Made by a program: the position numbers and the translations under genes. Under the pieces are notes generated by a model, which was not told the DNA's origin, did no database searches, and saw only the letters and a program-made list of their open reading frames with translations. Shown here piece after piece: positions 21,724 to 32,765 of a stretch of 64,000 nucleotides of DNA. The number at the start of each line of letters is the position of its first letter. Positions within the stretch are counted from its first letter, which is position 1. Source of the stretch: Forficula auricularia (taxonomy: Eukaryota > Arthropoda > Insecta > Dermaptera > Forficulidae); assembly GCA_024734495.1 (NCBI GenBank), contig JALMQS010000828.1:3583101-3647100 (forward strand), given 5' to 3'.

Positions 21724-21907
21724 TGATCAGTCCTCGTTGTTCCTCTTTGGTGCAATCTGATAGCGGGCTGACATGCTTATGCTGTTGTAGCTAGACGACA
21801 ACTGACGCGATCGTGATTAAATTCCGCACACGTGACCACAGACCGCATGCGCATGCGCGCCGCGTTGTAGATCGAAAAGTGTAGGTAATCTTTGACTTAA
21901 CCTCGTA

Positions 21908-22334
21908 TATTTAATTACGGTTAGTTTGGCATAAGAAACGGTTTGCCGTTGCCGTTACCCATCCCATGAGCCCTGCCCTTGGTGGGGTTTCGCCCCCCCC
22001 CCCCCCTGTGGCTACGGCTCTCTACACTAGATAAATGTAAATTTAATCAAATATTTTTCCCCTTTTTACAAGCTTTTATTTATCTTGCAACATTCGTTTG
22101 TAAATACACCATTCCACCAAGGACTGGACTCGCCTAGCTCTTACGCAGCTTTCATTCTTCAGCGTGCTATCGGTTGCCTAAAATACAGGCGCGCCAATGT
22201 ACTAAATTGAGATTTAAATAATAAAAGAACTTTTTGTTTTGTTTTAAATAAAATCTCATTTAAAAAATTCATTATGCTTCTTATAAATTAACGTAATAAA
22301 TAGGAAACTGTCGATGAAAAGGATGTTGTAATAT
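21908..22334. other. Unassigned sequence
   Basis: A C run at about 21990. No gene recognised. Confidence 0.3.
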
Positions 22335-23013
22335 TAAATCTCAACCGAAACATTCTTTGAAAAAACAGGCCAAGTTCGAAAAAAGTAGTGAAATCTAGTG
22401 TGCAGCCAGTTAAATTCGACAAGAATAATTAATCTCTGATATGCAATGTAAAAATATTTCTCTAATATCTATGAAGTCCTTTAAAGTTAAATTCATTTAA
22501 TAATATTATATACAGGGTTGATTTTTGAAATAATTTCCATCTTTTTTCAAAAAAAAGACACCCAAAAAGATACTCAAATCCTTGTTCTCACTGTAAAATC
22601 CATGGGTCCGTCACTGAAAACTTTTTTCAGTTTAGCAGGAATTTTCACTATTCCTTTGAGTTGAAGGAGTGAAAAATCTTTAGCTATAATAATTATATAT
22701 ATTTGCATGTCAGAGAGAGATTTGTCTTAAGGGTTTGGCTACTGGCCCGGCAAGCTTAGTTAGCGCTTGGGTTCGATTCCTAAGGGGACGAACCTCTCTG
22801 ATATGCAATGTAAAAATATTTCTCTAATATCTATGAAGTCCTTTTAAAGTTAAATTCATTTAAGAATAATTAAGTTGAGAGATCTACTACTACTACTATT
22901 TTCTCAACTTAATTATGCTTGTCGAATTTAACTTGGCTATACACACTAGATTTCACTACTTTTTCGAACTTGGCCTGTTTTTTCACAGAATGTTTTGGTT
23001 GAGATTTATCTTC
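22335..23013. repeat. Fold-back element with tRNA-like unit
   Basis: Outer inverted arms (22335-22435 and 22918-23013) share GAAACATTCT, AACAGGCCAAGTTCGAAAAA and AGTGAAATCTAGTGTG. The interior contains a direct duplication of CTCTGATATGCAATGTAAAA (22434 and 22796). Between the copies lies a tRNA-like block at 22725-22800 (GGCCCGGCAAGC then CTTGGGTTCGATTCCTAAG), also found at 27.9, 31.15 and 31.25 kb. Confidence 0.65.
22725..22800 (+). repeat. tRNA-derived repeat unit
   Basis: CTTGGGTTCGATTCCTAAG forms a T arm with a 7-base loop and matches a box B promoter. Upstream is TGGCCCGGCAAGC. It is likely the head of a SINE-like element, not a functional tRNA. Confidence 0.45.
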
Positions 23014-23576
23014 TTTTTGTAAGCTATGAGGAGGCCCGTTGGTCCACAGGGCTAGAATTTTTATTTTTGACCCCCCCCCCTTCCCATTTATTGGTGGTTA
23101 TTTTTTGCATTTCTAGCCTTAAGGGGGCCCAGAGAATATGTATACAAAATTTGGTTGAGTTTGGTCCAACGAGCTAGAATTTTCATTTTTGACCCCCCCA
23201 CCCATTTTGAAGGGGTTGAAAGATAGAAAGTTTGGATTTTTGGAATTTTTCCTTTATTTGTGTCTCAAACACTACTAGGAGACGAAATTTCATGATGAAG
23301 TACCGTATAGGCTTTGATGACCTCTCAGTCACTGAGTGAGTGCCAAAATTAGCTATCTTGTCAGGTCCATATTTCAGAATCCATTTAAGATATACTATTG
23401 AAATTTGGATTTCATAATTACATGTGTATAATTTTAGCTCTGTATCTCAAATGGATTCCGAGCTGCAGGGGGTCGACATTGGCTCGAAATGGTTCGTGTA
23501 AATAGCGTACAGCGTGTACGTCCAAGCTAATGATCGAACTTGGCCTGCGCACGCTGTGCACTTTGATAGTATAGTA
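23014..23576. repeat. Fragment related to MITE family M, then unassigned sequence
   Basis: From 23025 to 23260 the units TATACAAAATTTGGTTGAGT and CATTTTTGACCCCCC recur, as in family M and in the Helitron at 41.8 kb. The rest (to 23576) shows nothing recognisable. Confidence 0.45.
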
Positions 23577-24908
23577 AAGGGTCCGCCAAATAACTTTTTT
23601 TTTTTTTCAAATGCTATAAAAAAAAACTACTGAATATTTTCTCAAATTTCTTTTTTTTTTTTTTTTTTTAAGGATTTAGGTGTCGGTTTCTTTTTTATTT
23701 GAAAGTACACTCCTTCCGGTTAATAATGGAAAATAATTTCATTCAAATGGCTGCCTCGGCTGGCCATGCAGTAGCCTACACGATCGGTCCAATTTTTAAG
23801 CACATTATCGATTGTGTGCAGCTGTATTTCACCAATGGCTTCACGAATATTGTCCTTTAAAGCGTCAATTGTCTCTGGCTTGTCGGCGTAACACTTATCT
23901 TTGACGGCACCCCACAAATAATAGTCCAACGGTGTCAAATCGCAGCTCCGAGGTGGCCAAACAGACATCAGCTCTGCGGCTGATAATGCGATCTTCAAAA
24001 ACAGGGCGCAAAACATCGAGTGTAGCTTCGGCTGTGTGCCACGTGGCGCCGTCCTGCTGAAACCAAATATTGCCAATATCCTCCTCTTCAATTTTTGTGA
24101 ACAAAAATTCGTTCCAACATGGCCCGATAACGATCGCCATTGACTGTAACGGCCACTCCTTGCCTCATTTTCGAAGAAAAATTGCCCAACTATGCCTCTG
24201 GACCAAAATCCGCACCAAACGGTGACTCGTTTTAGGTGCGTCGGCTTTTCAATACGTTTTCTGTAGCCAATGCAATTTTGCTTGTTTACATACCCGCCAA
24301 GATCAAAATGAGCTTCATCTGAAAAGATGATTTTTTTGGCAAAATCGGCATCTTCTGTAAGTCGATCGCAGGCCCAATTAGCGAAGCGAAAACGCATTGG
24401 ATGGTCAGTTGGCTTCAACTCCTGAACCAATTGGACTTTGTATGGCGTCATACCAAGGTCTTTATGCAAAAATTCGTCTCAATGATGTCTCCGAAATATT
24501 CAATTGTTGAGAACGACGGTGAATTGATGTTGATGGCGCTTCACGCACACTTTCTGCCACAGCAGCAATATTCTTGGGTGTACGCACTGTTTTTGGCTTT
24601 TCACGCTTTGGTTTATCGATGAGGATGCCAGTTTCTGTCACTCTTTTTCACAAGTTAACGAACATACGGAGCTGACGGTGCTTCTCTTCTTCCAAAATCC
24701 GTACGCAATTTTCGCACACATTCTGCAACATTACCATGATTTTCAAAGTAATGTCGCAATATTTCCCAGCGATGTTCAAGCGTATACACAACCATAACTT
24801 CGTTCAGCGGAAGGATACAACTAATTATCTGTCAAATCAAACATGAGCTAAGTGTTACCATTCACGAAATAAGCACTAGTTGAAAAAAACGTTAGATGGC
24901 GGACCCTA
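23577..24908 (-). mobile_element. Tc1/mariner-superfamily element, near full length (1.33 kb)
   Basis: Terminal repeats AAGGGTCCGCCAAATAAC and, reverse-complemented, TAGGGTCCGCCATCTAAC are flanked by TA (23575-23576 and 24909-24910). The transposase gene fills the interior on the minus strand. This is the most complete DNA transposon in the window. Confidence 0.9.
23720..24795 (-). pseudogene. DDE transposase (IS630-Tc1-mariner), damaged
   Basis: The frame starts at the ATG 24795-24793 with VVYTLEHRWEILRHYFENHG. It has a stop at about 24640 where a Tyr codon is expected (YVR*LVKKV), then RILHKDLGMTPYKVQLVQEL. The catalytic motifs are FSDEAHFDLGGYVNKQN, WFQQDGATWHTA and WPPRSCDLTPLDYYLWG. The second lies in a different frame, because a pair of opposite frameshifts (about 24165 and 23965) enclose it. 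The C-terminus SRGSHLNEIIFHY precedes the stop. It is closely related in layout to the 37.7-kb copy. It is not active as it stands. Confidence 0.85.
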
Positions 24909-24910
24909 TA

Positions 24911-25405
24911 CATGGCCGAGCGTTGCTCAGTATTTTTTGCTTTAGTTAAAAGTGATATATTAAAAGTATTTTTAAATCTAAATTCAAGTAAACAGGATTT
25001 TCATTTTGCATAAATAATTTTATAAAATTATATAAAAAATAATTAAATAAAATTGAAATAAAAGTTAATTGATTTTTTACCAATGTTTTGAGCATCTCCG
25101 CAGCCATTATCAAGGTCAATAAAGTTTTGAAATTGATTGAAATTAAATATAATATTAAAATATTTGGGCGTTGAGCCTTTTAAGCCCTGAATAAGGAGGG
25201 ACTATCCGAATCGAAGGGTTTCGGTTCTAAAAAAATCCAAAAATCATATAATATAAATAAATAATATTTTTTGGCTTTTCAGCCTTTCTAGCCATAAGCC
25301 AATTTACGATACTAATTATTTTATTTTTCAAATTTGTCTCTAGCCCCGGGGTCAGGTTTTAGCAGGATCTTCGAGTCGGATTCGAACTCGCTAGCAGGCT
25401 GACAT
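24911..25405. other. AT-rich sequence with CCGAGCGTTGCTC hairpin
   Basis: GGCCGAGCGTTGCTCAG at about 24915 begins a block (GCTTTAGTTAAAAGTGATAT...) related to 28.03 and 41.0 kb. Otherwise nothing is recognised. Confidence 0.35.
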
Positions 25406-25874
25406 CATGCGCGGATCCAGGGGGGGGGGCGATGGGGGCGAACTCCCTCCCCCCCCCAAAGCATTGGAGATCAACATTTTTTACGTTTATTTAAAAATTT
25501 TTTATAACATTAAATTTTAAAATAAAGTATGTGGGTGTGTGTGGGCGTCTCTGACCCCCCCCCCCGCTTGGACAATTCGATCGCGACACACTTCCGAGAT
25601 AAAAAGCAGATCTTATATACATCGGCCACCCCTGAACTATATAGTTCAATTGAACTAGTTCCATATAATGAACGAACTATAAAAGAACTATTCCCTAAAA
25701 AGAACGATTTTTCCCATCGCTATTAAAAATGTTGACAAAGGAAATGAATTTAAAAATATAATGCTCTTTTTATTTAGTTTGAGATAGGATCCATTTTTCA
25801 TTAAGGGGGGGGGGGTAAAACTCAGTGGCTGCCGACCCCCCCCCCCCCAAATCAGAGGTCTGGATCCGCGCCTG
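25406..25874. mobile_element. hAT-type MITE
   Basis: Ends CATGCGCGGATCCAG and, reverse-complemented, CAGGCGCGGATCCAGA. Flanks are GCTGACAT (25398-25405) and GCTGACAC (25875-25882), a 7 of 8 duplication. Long G and C runs sit just inside each end. It is non-coding. Confidence 0.65.
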
Positions 25875-25882
25875 GCTGACAC

Positions 25883-26269
25883 GCTAACCCATAGGCTACT
25901 CGACCTCCCATAAATAAATAATAATAATATTTATATATTTCTAATCTCCATGGAAACTCTTATTTTTTTTTAACTTCTTATTTATATTTATAAAATTAAA
26001 ATGTTCAAGAAAAATTTGTTCAAGTAAGTTTCTAATAATAAATAAATTACGCAAAAGAATTTATTTTTATTTCACATTATTTTCTATATTAAAAATTAAT
26101 CTAGATTAAATAAAATTGTCCTATCACGGCGGACTTTCCAAATAAAATCACCATCTTATGGAGAAACAAAATGTCAAGGTGATCTTGGAATTGGATCCAA
26201 CGAACGGTGAGTTGGAAAAAATCCAATCTATCAATCTATCATTCTAATAAGTAAAGAAAAAATATATAC
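25883..26269. other. AT-rich stretch, nothing recognised
   Basis: No supported feature. Confidence 0.35.
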
Positions 26270-27120
26270 TATATAAGCTGACGTGTTCTGATGTGGCCAT
26301 CCACTTGACTTTACCATACAACCTGGCCCCTCACTTATATTTAATATTTAATAAAATTATTTATAATCATGTAGGCGGGGGGGGGGTTAGTTTTTGCATT
26401 TTTAGACTCCTGGGACCCACTGATTATGTATACAAAATATGGTTGAGTTTGGTAAATGGCCAAGATTTTCATTTTTTGACCCTCCGCCCCCCCCCCCCTC
26501 CCCTCCAGTTTGAGAGGTTAGATTTTGCATTTTTAGACTTCTGGGGACCCACTGATTATGTATACAAAATTTGGTTGAGTTTGGTAAATGGCCAAGATTT
26601 TCATTTTTTGACCCTCCGCCCCCCCCCTCCAGTTTGGGCGGTTAGATTTTGTATTTTTAGACTTCTGGGGGTCCACTGATTATGTATACAAAATATGGTT
26701 GAGTTTGCTCAAACGACCTAGATTTTTAATTTTTAATTCCCCCTCGACCCCCCCTTAATTTTGGGTCGATATGCACCAAAATCTAATCAACTCTTAATCT
26801 CAATGGACCAAAACTACGTGTGAAATTTGGTTACGATATTCTCACTAGTTTTTGACCTAGCTCGTCCACAAATTTGGTAACGCACAGACTAACTAACTAA
26901 CAGACATTTTGACAAAACAATTATTATCTCGAAAAATATAATTTTTTCGATGTTCACTTATTAGAGCTTTTTTGTAGAGCGAAATACCATGGTTTCGCTC
27001 AATTTTTTTAATCGAAATAGTTTCAGCCGTTTTTTAGATATTTTGAAAAAAAGAAGGAAAAAACCACTTTTTTCATGCACAATTACAATACTTGACCATA
27101 CCCTGTATGGTAAAGTAATA
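26270..27120 (-). mobile_element. MITE family M, copy 2
   Basis: Reverse orientation of the 6.1-kb copy: starts AGCTGACGTGTTCTGATGTG and ends ACCCTGTATGGTAAAGTAA. An internal unit of about 130 bp (CCACTGATTATGTATACAAA...) is present three times. This creates an apparently long repetitive reading frame that is not a gene. Confidence 0.7.
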
Positions 27121-27329
27121 AGTATAAAGAAATCTGTAAAATATTTTAATGATGAAACCTTTGTGGTTAATATGTCATTACAATAAAATTTTAATGACAG
27201 ATTTCTGTCATCTAAATGTAAGCCCTTAAATCAGGCATCTGCCTAGAAATTATTTTAATTTACCATACAGGGTAAGGCCAAGTATTGTAATCGTGCATGA
27301 AAAAGTGTTTTGTATTTTTTAAGGAATTT

Positions 27330-27622
27330 GGTGTTGGTACTTGGTGAAACATTTTTTAAATTATTGGATAAAAAATACTTGGTAGGTTTCACATTAAGAT
27401 ATAAAAATAAAACGAAATTATTTTTGGAGAGACTTTAATCTCGATATATATATTTCGGGTGGCTAACCCATCTTCAGGAGCAACAGAAAGTAATTCTAGA
27501 TGGGTTAGCCACCCGAAATATATATATCGAGATTAAAGTCTCTCCAAAAATAAATTCGTTTTATTTTAATATCCCAATGTGAAACCCACCAAGTATTCTT
27601 TATCCAATAATTTAAAGTGTTT
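27330..27622. mobile_element. 290-bp palindromic element with hammerhead (family D)
   Basis: Arms contain TACTTGGTAGGTTTCAC, TTTTGGAGAGACTTTAATC and TCGATATATATATTTCGGGT and mirror around 27487. The left arm holds an intact ribozyme core. In the right arm the CTGAAGA box has become TTCTAGA. The GGTAGGTTTCAC motif links it to the Penelope remnant at 31.5 kb. Confidence 0.7.
27443..27477 (-). ncRNA. Hammerhead ribozyme core, family D
   Basis: CTGAAGA, stem II TGGGT-TAGCC-ACCC, GAAA, then an AU-only stem III closing at ATC. CTC before the core can pair with GAG after the cleavage triplet. The core is complete, with an AUC (NUH-type) cleavage triplet. Confidence 0.65.
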
Positions 27623-27784
27623 TGTTTTTTTGCTTCGTTTTTTTCGAAATATCTCAAAAACCGCTGAAACGATTTTGATAAAAAAAATTGAGCCAAGCCA
27701 TGGCGCTTTGATCTAAAAAAAATTTCTGAAGATTAAACATAAAAAATGATTAAATAATGAATGCAAAAATGTAAGCATTTTTTT

Positions 27785-27960
27785 GAAAAAAGATGGAAAT
27801 TTTTTCAAAAATCAACCCAGACTTATACTATTAATAAATGAATTTACCTAAGGACCAATCATAGATTTTAGAGAAAATATTTTTACATTGAATATCAAAT
27901 AGGTTCGTCCCCTTAGGAATCGAACCCAATCGCTAACTAGCTTGCCGGGCGGTTAGTTAA
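27785..27960 (-). repeat. tRNA-derived repeat unit, copy
   Basis: In reverse complement it reads GGCAAGCTAGTTAGCGATTG, GGTTCGATTCCTAAGGGG and then AATGTAAAAATATTT. It corresponds to one arm of the fold-back at 22.3-23.0 kb. Confidence 0.5.
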
Positions 27961-28687
27961 AAAATGATATTTTACGAGATATTAATTTTTTTGTCGTGTC
28001 TCTGGGGGACATTATGCACTAGTACCTGGAGGCACCGAGCGATGCTCGGTAACTTCTTCCTTTAGTTAAAATCTTTATTTTAATATTATTTTTAATTTAA
28101 AATTCTGATAAAAAGGTCGATTTTTATTTGAGAGCCGTTTTCGTTTTTTGTTTTTTTAGTTGTGATTCGTTAATATTCAATTGTGATTACTACTAGTATA
28201 TTTTGTTAATTTAATTTAGATAGGTAGTTTATTATATCTATAAGACTTTGTTTCTTTCTGATGTTATTGCTTATTTTTATTTGATATAATTTATTATTGT
28301 GGTTTATTTTATTGTTGAGTTTGGTATACTCAGACAGTTTAATTGAAAAGAAGAGGAAAAAGCATTGATTTATTTATTTGTTATTGACTTAATTGAAAGA
28401 AGCTATTAATTCGGTAGGTTAATTGTTTTTTGCTGGCTGGCCACAAATGGGCTTTTGCTCTGAAGGCCAATATTTTTTTTTCCTCTTTTTTATATATCGT
28501 CGCCTTAAGAGTGTAAACCTGCTAACTCACAACAAGGTAATTTTAAAGTGCAAAGTGAAAAAACAAACAAAATTTAATTTTGTTTTTATGGAAAGAAACT
28601 ATTTTTCACATTTTTTTCTACAACTTACAATCGTCATTTTAAGTAGCAGTTTTACTTGGACGATGCTTCGATGCTGCGTCTCTTTTT
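27961..28687. other. AT-rich stretch with CACCGAGCGATGCTCGGT hairpin
   Basis: The perfect hairpin at about 28033-28053, followed by TAGTTAAAATCTTTATTTTA, is shared in opposite orientation with 40.93-41.02 kb. The remaining sequence has open frames of low complexity only. Confidence 0.35.
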
Positions 28688-29362
28688 AACCGACGTCAAA
28701 AAAGGAGGAGGTTCTCTATTCGACTGATTTTTTTTCTTTGTTTTGTCTATGTTACCTCATATCTCCGCCAATTGTGAACCGATTTTGAAAAAAAATTGCA
28801 TTGGGTTCAGTCTAGCTTCCGGTTGGTCCCGTTTTTTTCATTGGTATTAGACCTTTTTTGTTAGGTTTGTTCAGGCCTAACTTCTTTGTTTATGAACCGA
28901 TTTCGATGATTCTTTTTTTATTGGAAAGGGGTATCTTAGGGATGGTGCCATATTAATTTGGTCAAGTTCTGATTATATGGTCAAGACGAAATAACGTAAA
29001 TCTCCAATTCTTATGAGCAAATAATCGAAATTATGATAAATAAAATCTTTTATAAAGGTATTATATTAAGTCACTATTAATAACATCACTAAAAAGAGAA
29101 AAATAAAAATAATTAAAAAAAAATTAATACAACGGACTTCAAAAAACTTAAATGTAACAAATAAAATAATAATAACTTAAAAATAAAATAAAATCCACTA
29201 AAAGGTATAAAATAATTATCTAATTTAGTTACAACTAAATCGACGAAATATTAACATGAAATTACTTTTGGAAGTCGGTGCCAAACAAACTATACCTATA
29301 AGCGAGCGTACCCGCCAAACGTATTAAGTAAGATCCGTCAAGTGCGATTCATAAAATGTATA

Positions 29363-30037
29363 AATTGAAAGTTTTTGCCGAGAGTAGCAGAATTTTTATA
29401 TATTGAAGGAGGCAAATAAAAGAGTGTGTCTTCTGCTGGAATTATAAATTTTATTTATTTATAACGAGACTATAGTTTCGAGGGCTTTGCCCTCTTCATC
29501 AGATCTATTACAATGTATTCACAGGAATTAATTTATGAATGAAAGTTTTACATTTTTCATGTGGTAAGGTTATAAATTACATTAGAGTGGGCAAGTTAAG
29601 AATTCTTACTGGGCCAGGATCCTGTAACCCCAGAGCTTTTTAATTTTACCGCATTTTTTAGCTCAATTCACTTTTTCATATTGGTGGGAAATTTTCAGTG
29701 TTCCTGAATTAGAGAAATTTCTTTAAGTTTATTTTTATACTTATCCATTTCTTTTAGAGCTGTCCACTTCTGCAGTGTGACGTGCATGCTTTTCTGGACG
29801 TCCAACTCTTTTACCACAACTTGCTCTTGAAGAATTCTTAACTTGGCCACTCTATGTAATTTATAACCTTACCACATGAAAAATGTAAAACTTTCATTCA
29901 GTTAAATTAATTCCTGTGAATACATTGTCGTAATAGACTTCGATGAAAAGAGCAATAATCCTCAAATATAGTCTCGTTATAAATAAATAAAATTTATAAT
30001 TCCAGCAGAAGATACACGCTCTTTATTGCCTCCTTCA
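29363..30037. mobile_element. 675-bp palindromic element (family A copy 3) with 12-bp target duplication
   Basis: ATAAAATGTATA flanks both sides (29351-29362 and 30038-30049). Arms of about 250 bp run from AATTGAAAGTTTTTGCCGAG through AAAGAGTGTGTCTTCTGCTG and the ribozyme to TAAGAATTCTTAACT-type sequence. The centre is an unrelated roughly 200-bp loop. A 12-bp duplication suits retroelement insertion rather than a TA- or 8-bp DNA transposon. Confidence 0.75.
29468..29502 (-). ncRNA. Hammerhead ribozyme core, family A copy 3
   Basis: CTGATGA, stem II GAGGGC-AAA-GCCCTC, GAAAC, TATA, GTC. The other arm (about 29945-29985) carries a decayed version, CTTCGATGAAAAGAGC then CCTCAAATATAGTC. Confidence 0.75.
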
Positions 30038-30202
30038 ATAAAATGTATATGTTTGGTACCGACTTCAAAAAGTAATTTCATGTTAATATCGTCGTTTATT
30101 GCAACTAAATAAGATAATTACTTTGTACCGTTTGGTTTTATTTTATTTTTAAGTTATTATTATTTTATTTGTTGCAATTAAGTATATTTGAAGTCGGTTT
30201 TA

Positions 30203-30720
30203 TTTTATTTATAAATGAATCTGATTCTTTCGAACGGTATATACCTATATATAACAAAATATTTTGTCAAAATAGGTTTTTTTTTGTATTGAGATTAAAA
30301 GCTGATTAAACTTTGGTTGTAATTGAACTCATAATTACAAGTTGGGAGGGGAGTATTCTTAAAAACTTGACAATTATTGAATTTTTAAATTAAAAAAAAA
30401 AATAGAATTCACTATGAAAATTAAGAATGTTTTTGTAGACCAAAACGCCATGGTTTCGCTGATTTTTTTTTTCTTTTTATCAAAAAAGTTTCAGCCCTTT
30501 TTGAGAAATTTCAAAAAATGAACTAAAAAAACAACACTTTTTTCATGCACGATTACAATACTTGACCGTACCCTCCCTGTATGGTAAAATCAAAAAATAT
30601 TGATTTCTCTTTAGTAAAAAACGAGAAGAGATCTTTTGGTAAAATTTTCTTCACGATTACAATTATATGTTTATTTGAATTCGAGTCTATGTGGTTGTAG
30701 CTTTTTCATTCATTATATAT
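30203..30720. repeat. MITE family M fragment and AT-rich sequence
   Basis: The block TTTTTCATGCACGATTACAA then CTTGACCGTACCC at 30540-30590 is the family M terminus. The rest is unassigned. Confidence 0.4.
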
Positions 30721-30930
30721 TGAAGGAGTACAATAAAAGAGTGTGTCTTCTGGTGGAAAAATAAATTTTTAATTTCCACAAGAAGACACACCTTTATTGT
30801 CTCTCTGGTGGAAAAATAAATTTTTGATTTCCACAAGAAGTTACACTCTTTTATTGTCTCCTTCAATATATATAGAATTCTGCTACTCTGGGCTAAAAGA
30901 AACTTTCAATTCATTATATATTTTTATTAT
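30721..30930. repeat. Truncated family A palindrome without ribozyme
   Basis: TATTGAAGGAG and AATAAAAGAGTGTGTCTTCT recur inverted twice around 30780-30860. The right end AATTCTGCTACTCTGGGC matches the 3' end of the other family A copies. The ribozyme segment is deleted. Confidence 0.6.
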
Positions 30931-31057
30931 ATTGAATAAATATAATTATTATTTAATTAATGAAAATATTTAAGTATCTTTTTGAAATTTCTTTTTTTGA
31001 AGAAAGATGGAATTTTTTAAAAATCAACCCATGTTAGTAGGTAAATAACCATTATAA

Positions 31058-31375
31058 TATTAAGAAGTGAATTTAATTGTATTTAGGAACGAATCAAAGA
31101 TTTTAGTAGAAATAATTTTACATTGCACATCAGAAGGCTTTGTCCCCTCGGGAATCGAACCCAAGCGCTAACTAGCTTGCCGGTCCGTTAGCCCTTTGAT
31201 AGATTTAGAGAGATTCGTCTTAAAGGTTCGGCTAATGGCCCGGCAAGCTAGCTACTAGCGCTTGGGTTCGATTCCCGAGGGGACAAAGCCCTTTGATGTG
31301 CAATGTAAAATTATTTCTACTAAAATCTTTGATTCGTTCCTAAATACAATTAAATTCACTTCTTATAATTATTAT
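31058..31375. repeat. 318-bp palindrome built from tRNA-like units
   Basis: Arms mirror around 31217. Each holds a tRNA-like block (31140-31195 minus and 31215-31290 plus) with GCTTGGGTTCGATTCCCGAG, whose T arm has a 6-bp stem and 7-base loop, and the tail TGCAATGTAAAATTATTTCT. It is related to the elements at 22.3 and 27.8 kb. Confidence 0.7.
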
Positions 31376-31684
31376 TATTACACTTAAAATGGTGCAATTT
31401 TGTAAAGTTATTGATGTATAAGGCTGGGAAGCGATGAGGAAGAAAAGGAGAATCTATGAAGAAGGCCAGAAATTAAAATGTTAAAGCAAATATGAAATCA
31501 AATTTAGGGAACGCGGTGTTTGTTTATAGTAAAACATTGTTAAAATTAAATTAGGTTGGAGTTGGTGGTGTTTCACAAGGAGAAAAATTAAAATACAAAG
31601 ATTTTTTTAGTTTACTCTATATATTTCGTAATGAACAGAATTTATTTTAATATGATGGACAGTTATTTATGACCTAGTGTAAAT

Positions 31685-32316
31685 ATGAACGAATTATCAG
31701 GGAATGGGATGGCCTTAGAGCCGAAAGAACAGATGGAGCGGACAGAGGGCCAAAATGGGAATAAAGAAAAGATATTTATACGTGGAATCCCAACAAAAGA
31801 AATAAACTTTAAAAAACTTTATTTCCATTCACCACTCAGCTACCCTATAGCTAATATGTTTCGCAAACTTAATATTACCCCCGCATTCTATAACAGGAAT
31901 AACCTTTCATCCATATTGGTTAACAATAAAATCGATATAATTAAACCAATAACAAAGAGTGGTGTATATAAATTGCAATATAATGACTGTCAATCGTTTT
32001 ATATCGGGCAAACAGGTAGATCTTTCTATCAACTTCACGTTGAACATATGAGATCTCTTCGCAATCTACAGGTGAATAGTTTGACCCCAAATGCCCCCCT
32101 AAGTTATAACTCGGCTTTTGCAGATCATTTGTTTGACCACAACCATTTACCTTCATCGACCAACCCCCTTTACATTTCATTTCAAAAAGCAGGAAATTGG
32201 ATTTGTTTGAGTCAGCTGAAATTAAAAAGGCCATACACCTTAATCAAAACATCTTGAACAATCAAACAGACATCAAAACTTCACCAATAATTGACATCTT
32301 AATCAATGATATTTAA
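31685..32316 (+). pseudogene. Penelope protein, GIY-YIG endonuclease end
   Basis: The frame includes the linker FIRGIPTKEINFKKLYFH and the endonuclease start SGVYKLQYNDCQSFYIGQTG with RSF following. This is the GIY-YIG nuclease signature (here GVY and YIG) that Penelope reverse transcriptases carry at the C-terminus. A frameshift near 32195 moves the conserved ESAEIKKAIHLNQNIL tail into the next frame, ending at TAA 32314-32316. The first about 30 codons come from the flanking repeat, so the true protein start is not here. Confidence 0.8.
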
Positions 32317-32656
32317 TTTGAATTGGAATGTGATGAGGATGTGTGGTGGGTATATTTTTATTTTTTATTTTTAAATAGAAAATAAGAGATGGTAATTTTC
32401 ACTATACATCCTCATCACATTCCATAATTTATTGCCCTCCTTTATGCCACATACATAATTTTCGGCAACTTCCAAGTATAAATATCTTTTCTTTATTCCC
32501 AGTTTAGTCCTCTGTCCGCTTCATCTGTTCTTTCGGCTCTAAGGCCATCCCATCCCCTGATAATTCTTTCATATTTACACTAAGTCATAAATAACTGTCC
32601 ATCATATTAAAATAAATTCTGTTCATTATTTTATGTTATCTTCAGTCAATGTTCTC

Positions 32657-32690
32657 CTGACGATGAGTTAAGAGCTCGAAATATATAGAA
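32657..32690 (+). ncRNA. Hammerhead-like motif in the Penelope flank
   Basis: CTGACGA, a weak stem II (GAG...CTC) and GAAA followed by TATATAG. The cleavage triplet is not clear. The mirrored flank at about 31615-31645 retains CGAAATATATAG but has lost the first box. It is probably decayed. Confidence 0.45.
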
Positions 32691-32765
32691 TAAACTAAAA
32701 AATCTTTGTATTTTAATTTTTCTCCTTGTGAAACACCACCAACTCCAACCTAATTTAATTTCAAA

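Larger units (their letters stand above)
19948..21905 (-). mobile_element. Mariner split by a fold-back insertion
   Basis: Terminal repeats CGAAGATAAGTCAAAAATTA and, reverse-complemented at the right, CGAGGTTAAGTCAAAGATTA, each running to ACACTTTTC, are flanked by TA (19946-19947 and 21906-21907). The transposase N-terminus lies at 21723-21495 and its C-terminus at 20210-20017 on the minus strand. Between them sits the insertion 20214-21490. The middle of the catalytic domain is also missing, so it was already internally deleted. Confidence 0.85.
28688..30202 (+). mobile_element. AACCGACTTC element, copy 3, interrupted
   Basis: Starts AACCGACGTCAAAAAAGGAG and ends GAAGTCGGTTTTATTTT. An extra about 95-bp piece near 28980 and the ribozyme-bearing palindrome 29363-30037 interrupt it. 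Confidence 0.7.
31545..32765 (+). mobile_element. Penelope-like element remnant with inverted flanks
   Basis: A block of about 230 bp at 31545-31780 (TTGGTGGTGTTTCACAAGGA, ...) is repeated inverted at 32475-32765. Between them lies the GIY-YIG end of the Penelope protein. Inverted terminal blocks are typical of Penelope-like retroelements. The reverse transcriptase domain is missing. A hammerhead-like motif lies in the right block. Confidence 0.8.

Noticed and set aside
26293..26679. 128-codon plus-strand frame with internal repeats
   Set aside because: It is the tandemly repeated interior of MITE family M. The same pieces occur in all copies in different frames.
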